Assembly: GCA_024699855.1 (NCBI GenBank) | Contig: JAMPIQ010000003.1 | Location: 6,820,001-6,884,000 of the forward strand | Length of the DNA stretch: 64,000 nt | Reading direction: 5' to 3' | DNA from: Aphelenchoides besseyi | Lineage: Eukaryota; Nematoda; Chromadorea; Rhabditida; Aphelenchoididae | Shown here: piece by piece, positions 1 through 11,279 of the stretch | Position numbering within the stretch: position 1 is the stretch's first letter | Layout: each line of letters opens with the position of its first letter | Notes under the pieces: model-generated | Seen by the model: only the letters and a program-made list of their open reading frames with translations | Told to the model about the DNA's origin: nothing | Databases searched by the model: none | Made by a program: the position numbers and the translations under genes

Positions 1-521
1 GAAGCAGGCCAAGAAGTCTTCAAATTGTCTGTCGATGTTCCTTTAACCGCTTGTGCAATGTCGCCAACTGATTCGACTTACTATTTGGGCACGGAAAACG
101 GACGTTTGATTATAATTCACGCTCCTCACGCAGTGAGTTTATTTCTCTTTCGCTTTTCTTTTATCTTTTGTAGTTCGAATACGCAAAACGATTGGATGTT
201 GTTCGAAATGGAGCTGTCGCTAACACAGTCGACTACTCGGTTCACGACAAGCATAGCGGAAGTTCGATTATTTCAATAGCCGTAAATTTCGACGGTTCGC
301 GTCTTGCAACTGCCGATCCAAATGGTTTGATTGTAATTTGGGATACTTCCAATGGCCAAATGATTTCATCGCATCCCCATCAAGGTCAGTTCTATCAAGT
401 TAATCGACAACAAGAGTTTACAGAAACAAATTCAAATCTACATTTCAAAATGATTCCACGACCGACCGTCAGCAATCGGCATTTGGCTTCGTTGTCAGCG
501 ATTCCAGTCGGAAAATACTAG
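1..521 (+). CDS. WD40-repeat protein, C-terminal part (WDR18/Ipi3-like)
   Basis: The gene runs in from the left edge. Two exons are visible, 1-132 and 174-521, joined in phase 0 across a 41-bp intron that ends in ttttgtag. The residues include one clear WD40 blade (DGSRLATADPNGLIVIWD) and part of the preceding one. The short region before the blade (LTACAMSPTDSTYYLGTENG) resembles the equivalent part of WDR18/Ipi3, a subunit of the Rix1 complex that acts in pre-60S ribosome maturation. About 60 non-WD residues follow the last blade. A candidate AATAAA lies near 558. WD40 proteins are easily confused, so the family is certain and the ortholog is inferred. Confidence 0.6.
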
Positions 522-661
522 CACTTCCTTGTTACTGTTGTGTTAAGATTTTGTTTTAAATAAAAGGTCTTCCTTTTTTCTTCTGCCAAAATCAACAAGT
601 TCATTAGACTTCGGTTATTTGCAATCAAACACCAAGTGTGCAACTAATTTGCTTCTTAGAG

Positions 662-1038
662 ATGACCAGCAAAATGATAACTCGCCGATCCAAACACCAA
701 GCTCCGAAGAAATTCGACCGAGATGTTGCCGAGAAGCTCAATCCGATCGTTACTCCTGAAGTAACTTTGCCCGAAAAAAACTACTGGGTGGTGGAGAAGA
801 ACCGTCAAAAACAATTGTCAGCGAGATTGGCAAAAATCGCACCAAAACCAGTTAAGAAGGTAACCAAAAGCTCAAGTACAAACTCAAACTCTATATTCAG
901 CCTCCAAAACAACCAAACCGTGACTTGGAAAAACACGCTCGATTGATCGCCGATGTCCGATTGCTTCAACAAAAGAACAAAGAACTTCGTAGGAGAACTG
1001 TGGAGCTCAGTAACTTTGCCGCTACACACGCAACCTGA
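662..1038 (+). CDS. Small basic coiled-coil protein
   Basis: Two exons, 662-859 and 901-1038, join in phase 0 and give about 111 residues. The N-terminal half is basic and proline-rich. The C-terminal exon reads as an uninterrupted charged helix with leucine spacing (LIADVRLLQQKNKELRRR), which suggests a short coiled coil. The ATG at 662 is preceded directly by gcttcttag, a good splice acceptor with no obvious donor nearby, so it may be a spliced-leader site. The gene starts 140 bp after the WD40 gene on the same strand and could be the second cistron of an operon. I do not recognise the family. Confidence 0.6.
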
Positions 1039-1187
1039 ATATTTTGTTGTAAACACGAAGATTTTTGAGTTTTCAACGAACGTACGATATAAATCATTTC
1101 CTCCTTATAAATTTGCTTTTGATTAAGATTCGTAACAAACAAACTAATGAATAGTAAGATGAAGTCATTCATCCATGTCCATTTATT

Positions 1188-1428
1188 TTATTGTTGTCGT
1201 TCAACGCTTTCAGGTGTCGACACTGTAGCCTTGATTGATACCGGTTCCCTGAACTGACGACAAACAATCGGAAATGGATCGTAAAGTTGAATGGCGTAAT
1301 TTATTGCCAGATTGCTAACAACCTTCGTACAATTAGGACTGTTGATATCGTACGATCTTCTGCGTAGTAGTTTTCTCTCACGCAATTATGAATAGTTTGA
1401 CGGTCATTTCGACTTTAAATTTCTCCAT
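1188..1428 (-). CDS. Possible small protein of 65 residues
   Basis: Two minus-strand exons, 1382-1428 and 1188-1338, are joined by a 43-bp intron with a strong donor (GC|gtgag) and an acceptor aacag, phase 2. The product begins MEKFKVEMTVKLFIIA and continues with a plausible globular stretch (NLAINYAIQLYDPFP). The stop overlaps an AATAAA on the minus strand. There is no recognisable domain. A 26-nt palindrome lies just upstream of the start. The splice signals favour a real gene, but the short length keeps this tentative. Confidence 0.35.
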
Positions 1429-1430
1429 TT

Positions 1431-1456
1431 ACGCAACAAAAGTTCTTTTGTTGCGT
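1431..1456. repeat. Perfect 26-nt palindrome (12-bp arms)
   Basis: Arms ACGCAACAAAAG and CTTTTGTTGCGT are separated by two bases. It lies 3 bp upstream of the start codon of the small minus-strand gene, so in RNA it would form a stable hairpin in the leader. Confidence 0.75.
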
Positions 1457-1829
1457 CTGAGAAGACGAAAATCGTGGATGGACAGTTCGGACGTCTTTGG
1501 CGCGTGACTTTCATCGACCGGTTTTTGTCCTTAAAGACGCCAACAAACGGGTTCCTTAATCGGACGTTAAACCGAGCGCTCGTATTGTCGTTTGAAGATT
1601 TCGTAAATGCGCACACAATCGGCATACCAAACACTTCTTGGCGCGCAAGAAAGAAGCGAAACGTAATGCGACTTGGGATCGTCGAAGATGCTCCGCCTTT
1701 CAGATCACATAAATCCAATGACAATCGAGTGCGAAGACCAAATGCTTCTGTTCGCTTCAGCATTTTTGGCCTCGAATGCTTTAAGGTTAGACGGGTAATT
1801 TCACTCCAGTGCTCGCATCTCGATTAGTC
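1457..1829. other. Stretch with overlapping open frames, no assigned gene
   Basis: Long open frames exist on both strands (about 117 and 119 codons), but neither has a recognisable domain. A third forward frame has protein-like basic segments interrupted by stops. It may be a decayed gene or chance openness. I assign nothing. Confidence 0.3.
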
Positions 1830-2646
1830 ATGGCTTACTTGTATTGGATTACTGTAAGTGATTAACATTCTGTTTGTTGCATAAAGGTGCTTTTTAGATC
1901 TGTACGAGTTTCTATGTTACATTGTTGGGTGTTGATGCTTGTCTAGGATTGGGCGGTGGAAATCAAGGATGTTGTCCGGCTCGTTCGGCTCCAATTTGCG
2001 GATCGCAAGTTCCACCTTGTGGTGGATATCAACAGTAGGCTTTAAAGTAGACAAACGTATTCTTCTTGATGTTCTTAGATACGCTCCACCGCCTTTGCCA
2101 CAATCTCAACCTGCATACGCTCCGCTTGAACCTCTTCCGCAACAACAGCAATCGACTTATTATGCCGTTGCTCCGCCATTGCCACAGCAAACGCCACAAC
2201 AACAATCTTCGTACTCTTACGTTGGAAATGTGAACCAACAATCTTCGTCTTATGTGTCTTCACCTTCTGGCTCTCCACCGGCCAATCCTCCACCATCGCC
2301 TTTTACGCCGCTTGAATACCCGAAACAACCACTGTACGAGAAATCGCTTCCACTTCCTCCGTTTGCTTCTCGTAATCAACAACCGAACAATCATCGAACT
2401 TCGACACCTTCGAGTACCACAACTTCCGAACGAACTTCCTATAGTTCAACCACGTCGAGTTCGCGTATAAATCAAACCACAACTGAAGCAAACGATGAGT
2501 TAGAATCGGCCGGAAGTGCGGATGAAAACAAACAAACCGACGGCTACAACTTTGCACTACAGGACGATGTTGAATTCGAACAACAGCAGGTCGAAAGTGC
2601 ACAAAAGACGTTGGAATCCAATTCAGCAGAAATCTCGTCGCCATAA
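1830..2646 (+). CDS. Secreted Pro/Gln/Ser-rich protein with CCP motif
   Basis: Three exons, 1830-1853, 1898-2034 and 2079-2646, give about 242 residues. The spliced N-terminus is hydrophobic (YLYWITICTSFYVTLLGV), a likely signal peptide. A Gly/Cys segment follows (LGLGGGNQGCCP, PPCGGYQQ) of a kind common in nematode secreted or cuticle-associated proteins. The rest is low-complexity P/Q/S/T sequence ending in an acidic tail. No ground-like or other C-terminal domain is visible. The ATG is preceded at once by cgattag, a possible spliced-leader acceptor. An extracellular structural role is an inference. Confidence 0.7.
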
Positions 2647-2828
2647 ACAATTCAAATGACCTTCGTACTTTTAATCAGGTTCTTAGAATCGTCTGTTCAG
2701 ATTCCGTGAATTAGTTCTACTTCAATAGCTCAATTTGATTGTAAAGTCCATTGATTCATTTCTTCACTAACATAACAGTCATATAATTGTAAATTTTAAT
2801 AAGCAAAATAAACAAAATTGGAATCTGC

Positions 2829-4578
2829 CTATTCACTACGATTAGACTCGTAAGTTTTCAACTTCTGAGTAACAAAACGTTCAGCATCAATGATGTCAAT
2901 CCGCTTTTTTGAAGCATTCACGACCAAATTACGAATCTTGTTGAAATGTTTGCTGTTCGGTTTCTTGATGGCTTGTTCAATGAGATTAGACGGTGCTGTA
3001 TCGAGCGCTTCATCCACGTATCGTTGTATTGTTGTGGGATCACGAATAATCCACAAATCAAGTTCATTAATCTTCTAAATAACCGCATCTAAAAGGTCAC
3101 ATTAACGCCCATACCTCTTCGACATCCACAGATGGTGGCTGACTGGAAGCGTACAGACGAATTAGATCGAGAAAAATCAGATGCGTGATTCGGCCTTCAA
3201 CTTCGATGTCAATCAGCCGACAACACGCACGAATCACGAACTCACTGAAATGAATCAAGCGTGCTATAAATGTTCGAAGTAACCTACGATTTTGGAGGAA
3301 ACTGACTGCTGGCTGATTGGAAGATTTGGCGCAATGAACGAAGAAGTGGAACCGCGCGTTTGAATTCAATGGTCAACATTCCCATGCATTGTTGAACAAA
3401 CTTTTGCATTTTCAAATCGTAAACCATTTGATAAGCAAAATCAATAGGAAGCTCATGATCGAAAACGTATTTCAAATGTGGAGCGTCCCAACGAACTGAT
3501 TCCTTCGCTTCTTGTAACCATTCCGATTTGATTCGAAGTCGTGGAAGATTTGGTTCGGGTGTAAATCGGTAATCGAGATCTTTTCCTTTTGTTCGTAACA
3601 GAAATGTTTGCCTGAAATATGAATACACCAAAACTAACTAACTCAACTGACCCTTCAGCTACGCCCCGTGTTTCGGGCCTCACTTGTTCGTTGCGATTGA
3701 TAAGCTCAATATGACGTCTAATCTCAAAATCCAAAGCGCTTTGCAAGTCTCGAAAACTGTTGATGTTTTTGATTTCGGTTCGTACGCCCAGTTTACCGTC
3801 CACAGTAATCGACACGTTTGCATCAATCCGCATTTGACCATCTGGAATGCAAAAGCAGAGTGGTCGAATTGTTTCAGGACCTACGGTGCATTTCTCCTTG
3901 ACAAATCGAATTGTGAATAAGCATTAAACGAAGATGCTCAGCAAAACAAGTAGCTTCAAGAGCACTACTCAAATCAGGCTCAGTCACAATTTCCACGAGT
4001 CCGATTCCAACGCGATTCAAATCGATCAATTCACGTTCCACTCCGTGTACCAGTTTGCCGCTGTCCATTTCCATTTGTATTTGTTTAATTCGCAGTCGTT
4101 TTTTATCCTCGGGTTGATACGACCGATTGATGTCTGTTGGTCGAACCAAGTAGTCAAAGTAACCATTTCGAGCGATCGGAAGTTCATTTTGTGTGATCTG
4201 ATAACCTTGAGGCATATCGGGATAGAAGTAGTGTTTGCGATCGAAACGACATTCGGATGATATTTTACAATTCAATAGAACAGCGGTTCGTAGTGCCAAC
4301 TAAGCGGATGGATAAAATTATGTCGAGAAATGCAAAAAAACCTCAACACATTTGCGATTTAAAGTCGGCAATGTACCGGGAGTACCCAAATCGAAAAGAG
4401 AAACGTTCGTGTTACTCGGCGCATGAGCGAAAATCGGAGCATTGGAAAACATCTTCGATTTTGCTTTCATTTGAGCGTGAATTTCAAGACCAATCATCGG
4501 CTTCATATTTCGCTTCGAATCGACATTCACATTCCGAACGACAACTTTTCTTATTGACCTCCATCTTCGAAGAATCAT
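2829..4578 (-). CDS. gatB: Mitochondrial glutamyl-tRNA(Gln) amidotransferase subunit B
   Basis: Six exons (4342-4578, 3885-4299, 3652-3841, 3288-3611, 3115-3244, 2829-3074) splice into one frame of 513 residues, close to the family length. GatB of the GatCAB complex converts Glu-tRNA(Gln) to Gln-tRNA(Gln) in mitochondria. Hallmarks read directly include IGLEIHAQ near the start, LPTLNRKCVE, RFDRKHYFYPDMPQGYQITQ, GIGLVEIVTEPD, GQMRIDANVSI, RPETRGVAEG, and the C-terminal helical tRNA-binding tail. Introns are 40-43 bp. It is the last gene of a compact minus-strand trio, 154 bp after the preceding stop, and its ATG is preceded by ggttttaag, a possible spliced-leader acceptor. Confidence 0.96.
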
Positions 4579-4732
4579 GACTTAAAACCAATCGAACATA
4601 ACAAAATGAATGCAAAAACATTGAAAATAGAAACTTTTACAAAGTAACCAAATTAGCGACAAGAACCGATTGTCAGAACAAATGAATCAGAGTGATCTTT
4701 CGAATAAAAATGTTTATTCTAGAATCTCAGAA

Positions 4733-5358
4733 TCAATTTTTTCCTACAACATTGGCATTTCGATCTGGCAATGCCTTGAAAACATCAGCACGAACGTTCT
4801 TCTTCTTCTCTTCTCTGGGCCGTACGATCATCTTTTCCTTGGGTTTGGAGAGACGTTCTTTACCAATTTCTTTACTAGCTGCCTTCGCTTTGACGATTCG
4901 TTTAATCATGGTGATCGTCAATTCAATAGACAAAACAATGGCTGTTATCGTAACGATGTAGAGGATTACGATGATGATCAGTTGGAGCTGAAATTGAGAT
5001 TTTGATCGAAAACGTTCTGCTTGACTCACATATTGAAGACCGGTTTTCGGGTTTGCCGGCGGCGGTGAGGGATACTGAACAGTAATATTTGTAGACTCAA
5101 GACCCGGGACGTGTTGGTAGCCATATTTGACAAACTAACAACAGATCGTGTTTTTTGTTATAGAAAACTGAACTCACTTTACACAATTCTTCGATGGGGG
5201 AGTTTTGTAAGTTTGAAATTGAATCGATGTTGTCCAATTTCCCAACCAACTGAAACAGAAACTTCACGAAAAAAGCACAATCTGGAACTTACAACTTCAC
5301 CTCTTGGACTTTTGAACATTTCAACACACTCATCTACGGTTAGCTCTTCGTTCGACAT
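4733..5358 (-). CDS. Single-pass membrane protein, unknown family
   Basis: Four exons (5293-5358, 5178-5249, 5030-5134, 4733-4987), all phase 0, give 165 residues. An acidic N-terminal region (SNEELTVDECVEMF) and a proline-rich segment (YPSPPPANPKTG) precede one strong membrane helix (LIIIVILYIVTITAIVLS). A Lys/Arg-rich tail follows, suggesting the C-terminus is cytosolic by the positive-inside rule. The start lies 99 bp after the Asterix stop on the same strand, and a minus-strand AATAAA follows its own stop near 4704. I do not recognise a family. Operon placement with a translocon-associated protein may be coincidental. Confidence 0.75.
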
Positions 5359-5457
5359 TTCCGAAATGAACAGAAACAAACAAAATACTTTAGGAGAATT
5401 TATTCATATTTTTCGTTTAAACAAAACTTGGAATGATTTCGTTTAGGATGCACCTAT

Positions 5458-5902
5458 TTACCACAATGTTGCCCAGAAGGGATAGATTGGAGTCGGATTC
5501 TGAAGGTAACTCATGACGACTGCCGAGATTGATAGCCTGAAATCCGAACTTACGAATAGAAAACGAAAACTTACATGAAAGACGAGAGAATTTGTTTTGT
5601 ATCGTCGACCGCTCGAGTGTTGGCAAAACTGACACATGAGCAAATTAAAGCCACCCACGAGCACCATTTCATCTGCAGACATTTGTTCTGAATACCAACC
5701 AAAACGGCAACTTACTCTCATCATCAATCCACACATCGAAAAGACCATTCCGAGTATGTTCATGTACTCGGGCATCGAATCTTCCGGAGGCACACTCTGC
5801 GGATCCACAGGCTTATAACTGGAAATCACTCAAACATTCACATCAGACAGCGAACACTCACCGAACGATTTTGTTTGAACGACGGAGATCTGGGCCACTC
5901 AT
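5458..5902 (-). CDS. WDR83OS: Asterix, PAT-complex subunit (WDR83OS homolog)
   Basis: Four exons (5862-5902, 5716-5818, 5575-5672, 5458-5536) splice to 106 residues, the same length as human Asterix. The match is close throughout: RYKP near the start, [47 protein letters not shown], and [13 protein letters not shown] at the end. Asterix pairs with CCDC47 in the PAT complex, an ER chaperone for polar membrane segments of multi-pass proteins. It is the first gene of a tight minus-strand cluster with the membrane protein and gatB. The C-terminal tail is slightly longer than usual after the conserved YLQNP. Confidence 0.95.
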
Positions 5903-6326
5903 GATAGTAGTTGAAATACAAAGTGAATATGTTCTTCGATCGAAGCGTAAAGCAGCCAAAAGTCTTTTGCCAGTCACCTACTAAACCGCTTGCGAACGCC
6001 TGGACGCAGTTCTCGCGTATCTTCTTCAAATTGTGGGCGACGAGGAAAGTTACCGTGTTCGTTCACTGAGTATTCTCGCTTGTCTACTCAGTCCATTTTC
6101 TTAATCGACTGCTTAAACGGGACCAACTACAAACGGGATCGTTGGAGTTTACTTCTGTTTCCTTATTCATCGTCCAATCAAAAGAATCGAACTTTTGTAT
6201 CGAAAATTGCCGTTGATTCGTTTGTTGGAGTTTGTTGTTTTTTATTTTTCGAGGTTTAATGGTAAGTCGACAGCTCTTTCAGACGAATCCAATCATGTTT
6301 CAGCATTTTACGCTGTCGATTTGTTG
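5903..6326. other. Divergent intergenic region between Asterix and GMP synthase
   Basis: This 424-bp stretch separates two divergent genes. I see no confident coding exon. A possible acceptor (atgtttcag) ends at 6302, just ahead of the first candidate start of the GMP synthase gene, and may close a 5' leader intron that begins near 6261. Confidence 0.5.
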
Positions 6327-9126
6327 ATGAAACGTGCAGCAAGCGCGAAATCTTCGGAAGTTTCGCGGAAAAACCACTGTTCGGAAAGTCCGAAAGTTTC
6401 TTCGGCCACCGACGTTGATTTGGACGAGGACGCCTATTCGACGGACGATAATCCGCCGGCCAAAAACACGAAATCATCGTCGGATGTAAGTTGGATGCGG
6501 CAATCGACCGTCGATTTGCGTTGAATTGTCATCACCAAACTTTTCGATTCCAACTGCGTGGGCTGCTTGTCCGCTGAAAAAATTGACTTGTCCGCAGATC
6601 ACAAAATGCATTAACACTTTGCAGAACGCTGACGTATCACAGAACTCGCTGTTCGCTAGAAACGAATATCAACCGTCGCACTTGAACGGAATCAACATCA
6701 CGGAGCCAAAGGAAACTAAAATGGATCAAGAGATTGCCGAGAAAGTTGTGATCCTCGACTTCGGTGCTCAATATGGAAAGGTAAATCGAAACGTTTGGAT
6801 TCAAATGCTGAGCTTTTGCGTTTAGGTCATCGACAGACGTGTTCGCGAATGCAACGTTTTCTCCGAGATGTTACCGTTGAGTACGACGGCCAAAGAGATT
6901 TCGAAGCGAAAGTTCAAGTTCGTCAGATTCACTTGAATACTCTTTCATTTCTCGTTTGTAGGGCGATTATAATCAGCGGTGGGCCGAGTTCCGTCTACGA
7001 CAATCACGCGCCAAAATACGATCCCGAGATCTTCAATTTGGGTCTTCCAATCTTGGGAATCTGCTATGGTTTTCAGTTGATCAACAAAAATTTCGGTGGA
7101 ACCGTTGCTGCTCATCCGTTTCGAGTCGATGGTCAACGCAACATTAAAATTCATCCGGAATGTTCGTTGTTCAATGGTTTAAATCCGACTGAGACGGTTT
7201 TGTTGACTCACGGCGACTCGGTACTTCGAAGCACCGTTGCTTCGGACTTCAAAATTGTTGCTGAAGCGGAGGACGTTGTTACAGGTATTTTAACGGATCT
7301 TAACTTTGAATTGACTGTTCAATTTAGCTATTGCCAACGAGTCGAAGAAGATCTATGGCGTTCAATTTCACCCGGAGGTCGATTTGACAGAAAACGGTCG
7401 TCGAATGTTCGAAAACTTTTTACGCAAAGTTGTTGGTCTTCATGCTACTTATACCATTGCAAATCGCGAGAAACTGTGCATCGATTACATCCGTGAGGTT
7501 GTTGGTGACAAAAAGATTTTGGTATGTGATTTAGAAGTGAGTCGACTGTTATTGTTTAGGCAATGGTCTCTGGCGGTGTTGATTCAACGGTTTGTGCCGC
7601 ACTTTTACATCGCGCTCTGGGCAAAGATTCTGTGGTCGCAATTCACATCGATAATGGGTAGGAGTGTTTGCCAGTTAGATGCTTTTTAATCGATGGATTT
7701 AGATTTATGCGATTCAATGAGAGTCGTGATGTTGTTCTTTCACTTAACAACTTGGGTTTGAATGTTCAATGTTTCTATTACATTGACGAGTTTCTTAACT
7801 CTCGACTTTGTAACGGTGAAAAAGAATCGCCGCCGTTGAAGTGCGTGACGAATCCCGAGGAAAAACGAATGATCATTGGCGACACATTTATGCGCTGCAA
7901 AGATTATATTATGCAAAAGGTAGGAAAATTTGAATGCAATAAATGTACGTATACGAATTCCAGTTGAATCTCGGAACCGACATGTTCATTGCGCAAGGAA
8001 CATTGCGTCCCGACTTAATCGAATCGGCAAGTTCGTTGGCCAGCGGATGTGCTGACACGATCAAAACTCACCACAATGACACAGCACTTGTTCGTGAACT
8101 ACGAAATTTGGGAAAAGTTGTTGAGCCCTTGAAAGACTTTCACAAAGACGAGGTCCGTGAGTTGGGACGACAACTTGGACTGCCGGAGCTGATTGTCAAT
8201 CGCCATCCGTTTCCCGGACCGGGTCTTGCCATTCGTATCATTTGTGCCGATCGACCGTTTCTTACCGACACTTTTGCTGATATTACTAAAGAAATTAAAA
8301 GCGCCATCGAAATGTTTCTTAAGTCTAAAAAAGTTGACATCGAAATTTGTGCAAACTTGTTGCCAATTCGTACGGTTGGTGTTCAAGGTAATGTTGATTC
8401 TTCTGTTTAAAATAATCATATTACATGTGTAGGAGATCGACGAACTTACTCATATCCTGTTGCTCTTTCGACTGATCATCGGCCCATTCCATGGGACCTG
8501 CTCGACGATCTTGCCAAGTTGTTGCCTACAGTCGATCACCATATTAATCGGTGAGTTTGATCTGAAAAGAATTCTCAGTGCATAAATGTTTTAGAGTTGT
8601 TTATGCCTTTGGATCGGCCGTCCGTCATCCGATTCGTGACATTACGGTCACTCGGTTAAATGAAGGACCGATTGAAAAGTTGCGAACTGCTGATCACATT
8701 GTTACTCAAGTTCTCAATGGAGTTGATGCCGAAGGAAACGTGATTCCCGGTTTGGAACCATCAATGCGTTTAATTCAACAAGTGAGAGTTTATTACTAAT
8801 CTTTTACGGTTAAGCGTTTAGATGCCTATCGTACTAATTCCTGTTCAATTCAATGAAATTCGTCGTGAGAATTTGGTTTCCGGAACTTTTGTTCATTCGA
8901 TCGTTCTTCGTCCGTTCATTACAAACGATTTTATGACCGGAAAGAATGCACTGCCAAATCGCGATATTCCTGAAGAGGTAAAGCGTCCCAACATACTCGG
9001 CTTATGTGCGTGATTGTTTAGGTGATCAAACGAATCGTTCAACGAATTGGTACGGAGGTGCCGTTCATTTCACGAGTTCTTATTGATCTTACGGCCAAAC
9101 CGCCAGCAACCACTGAGTGGGAATAA
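6327..9126 (+). CDS. GMPS: GMP synthase (glutamine-hydrolysing)
   Basis: Twelve exons can be joined in frame. The enzyme converts XMP to GMP with glutamine and ATP. The class I amidotransferase half shows [12 protein letters not shown], the catalytic cysteine in GICYGFQ, THGDSV and the FHPEV histidine-glutamate pair. The synthetase half shows the P-loop [56 protein letters not shown], and the C-terminus [13 protein letters not shown]. Two starts are possible: the ATG at 6327 adds a disordered acidic N-terminal exon (6327-6485), while the ATG at 6721 lies 8 residues before the conserved core, close to the animal form (about 657 residues). The second exon can begin at 6598 or 6625. AATAAA lies near 9153. 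Confidence 0.95.
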
Positions 9127-9544
9127 GCAAACTTTTCTAAATGTTGTTCTTGAATAAATTCGAACTCACATCGAAACCGATGGATTAGTCTCAGTATATA
9201 TGATCAATTCAAAAGGCTACAAAAATTTTTTGGTCAATCGGATTGTCAACAATTGTTTTCATCGTCTAAATTCTACTGCTTCTAAACTTCTTTGCTGTAC
9301 GGTTTCTTGTTCGATCGGAGCTATTTTACTCGTTCGTTATCGATGTGTTTGATAAAACTTCTCGACATTACTCTTCGTTTTTGAAGTTGTTTGTAGTTCT
9401 AAGTTTGTGAAATTAGCTGTTTCCCGTGTTGTTTGATTCTTAGGTTATCAATAAAAATCATAAAAAGTTTGAAAATGAACAGAAACAACGGACAGAAGAC
9501 CATTTCAAAGATTGGAATCAGTTGAGCGGCTGCTAAAACAGACG
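9127..9544. other. Intergenic region
   Basis: It contains the GMP synthase 3' end signal near 9153 and the leader of the next gene. Nothing else is recognised. Confidence 0.5.
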
Positions 9545-10420
9545 ATGAGTTCTGAGTTACCATCGTTTTCCTTCGTTTCTGATGTTCGTGAAGAAGTTCA
9601 AATCACACGTACGATATCGGCCGAATGTCACGAAGAAGACGTTGATCTAAACGCGGTTGTTGGTGAGCTGAAATGCCACTCGACAAAAATTCGCGAAGCC
9701 CACGAAGTGGTACGCAAAAGTCGTGATGAATTAAAGAAGCAGGTCGTCGAGGTTCGATTCGATGGTTAGGTGAAAATTCTGTTTCAATTTCAGCTACGAT
9801 CTGAAGTCAAATCCAAAGAAGCGGAGTTGCGAATGTTCAATTCGTGGCCGTTGAAAATCGCAGACGACGCCAAAAAATGGATGGACTTGTGGGAGAGCGA
9901 TTTTGGAAGAGTAGGTGTGAGTAAAAAAACTAATCACTGTGCGTATTTCAGCGCATTTTGAACAACCAAACAAGTCAGTTGGCGGAGAATGCGATTGTTG
10001 TTGAACAGGTGGGACAGACCGTGGATTATTGTCGACGTTTCATCTACGCGAAACGAAATTCACACGAGGAATGGCGAAAGTCGAGTGCCCAAATGCGCAG
10101 TTTCTATGAGGTTTCGTTTGTTGATTCTGATTTAAGTTATCACTTCTGTAGAGCGAAGTCAAACGCGTTCAGCGGGAAATCAGTTGGCTGCGACAAGAAG
10201 TAACCCAATGGGAAGTGAATGCGAACAGAAACGAAATGTCGGTTGTCGAGTTGAACGAACGAGTGAAACAACTGAAATTGGAGCTGATGGAAAAACGAAC
10301 CCAATTGGAAGAAGCGAAAGTAATGGGAAAAATTTTTTGGTTATTTTTCTGTTTCAGTGCGATCACCGCGAAGAGCAGCGTCGTCAACAGTTGAATGCGA
10401 TACATCAACGTAACAAGTAG
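9545..10420 (+). CDS. Coiled-coil protein, unknown
   Basis: Five exons (9545-9742, 9794-9910, 9952-10110, 10152-10319, 10358-10420) join in phase 0 throughout and give about 234 residues. Most of the protein is charged helix with heptad spacing, for example VVGELKCHSTKIREAHEVV and VVELNERVKQLKLELMEKR. A short aromatic segment (WMDLWESDFGR) interrupts the helices. An upstream ATG at 9475 is in another frame, so I chose the first in-frame ATG. An AATAAA follows near 10444. It resembles structural or kinetochore coiled-coil proteins only in general composition, and no family can be named. Confidence 0.7.
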
Positions 10421-10511
10421 AAATTTTCACGCGATTTAAATCCCAATAAACTCTTAGGCGACAATGAATCACCAATTTGTTTTCGATATTTTGGTCACAT
10501 CTGCAACCCGC

Positions 10512-10688
10512 TTACTGAGCAGCTAAAGTGGAGCCTGTGGATTTCACGCGGAATTTCTGCGTTGCAAACAAACGCCGATTCTTGAGGAAGTTGATGAGCT
10601 CATCGCTGTAGCCAAGCTCAAAACCTATCACTTCTTGGGGACACTTGTACTCATTTAAGCGATTAAGGATCGATCTCGTGATTGGCAT
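10512..10688 (-). CDS. Possible small protein of 58 residues
   Basis: A single open frame begins MPITRSILNRLNEYK and ends STGSTLAAQ. Its composition (CPQEVIGFELGYSDELINFL) looks protein-like, and it lies antisense between two forward genes. No upstream exon with good splice signals was found and the family is not recognised. It may be the last exon of a longer gene. Confidence 0.35.
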   Translation of the reverse strand: MPITRSILNRLNEYKCPQEVIGFELGYSDELINFLKNRRLFATQKFRVKSTGSTLAAQ

Positions 10689-11279
10689 ATCGAAAGTCTT
10701 AAATTACTTAAATCTGCTTTTACTCAAATTTTTCCATCTATTATCTTGGCCAATGATCGTACGCTCTTTAAGGAGATCTTATTGTGGAAATTGATTGATA
10801 TACTTCTATTTTGCTTATCATGCTAAAGATTCCAATCAACGTGAACGTTTGATGACTTTGTTTATTTCTGCTTATCTTTTCACCCAAGTGTTTGTTTATA
10901 TAATCACGATTTATTGTTCATTTTGTACGAAGTCCAAAGTCTTGTCCATCATAAACCCGTCAAATGGTGGGATAGCCACGCAACTGGCGGCAATTTGTTC
11001 TCTCGATCTGCTCGGCCATGAAGTCGTTTCTTTTCGTTCTGTTGCGGTTTCGGCGGACTCTCGGACCAACGAAGAAATTTTGGCGAGGGCGCGTAACATT
11101 TTCTATGTTTCCTGTTTGCATTCGACGGTTTGGAGTTCCGCACTTTGTGATGATTCAGTTCATTTCGCTGCTCTCTTTTTTTATTCATAAGCGTGTTCTA
11201 TTCTCGTGATGGGTTAATACATCGGTTATTTTAGTTTGCACTCTTTTGCTACACTGCCAAAGCTCAGATAGCTGCCTAA
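10689..11279. other. Intergenic region upstream of capping protein beta
   Basis: Several overlapping open frames on the minus strand (10911-11188) have basic, serine-rich composition but no splice or domain support. No confident feature. Confidence 0.4.

Noticed and set aside
1404..1827. Long open frames on both strands (119 and 117 codons).
   Set aside because: No domain, no clear splice signals, and the two overlap each other; openness alone is not evidence.
10911..11188. Minus-strand frames of 62 and 79 codons upstream of capping protein beta.
   Set aside because: Low-complexity basic/serine sequence in two overlapping frames, with no splice sites or recognised motif.
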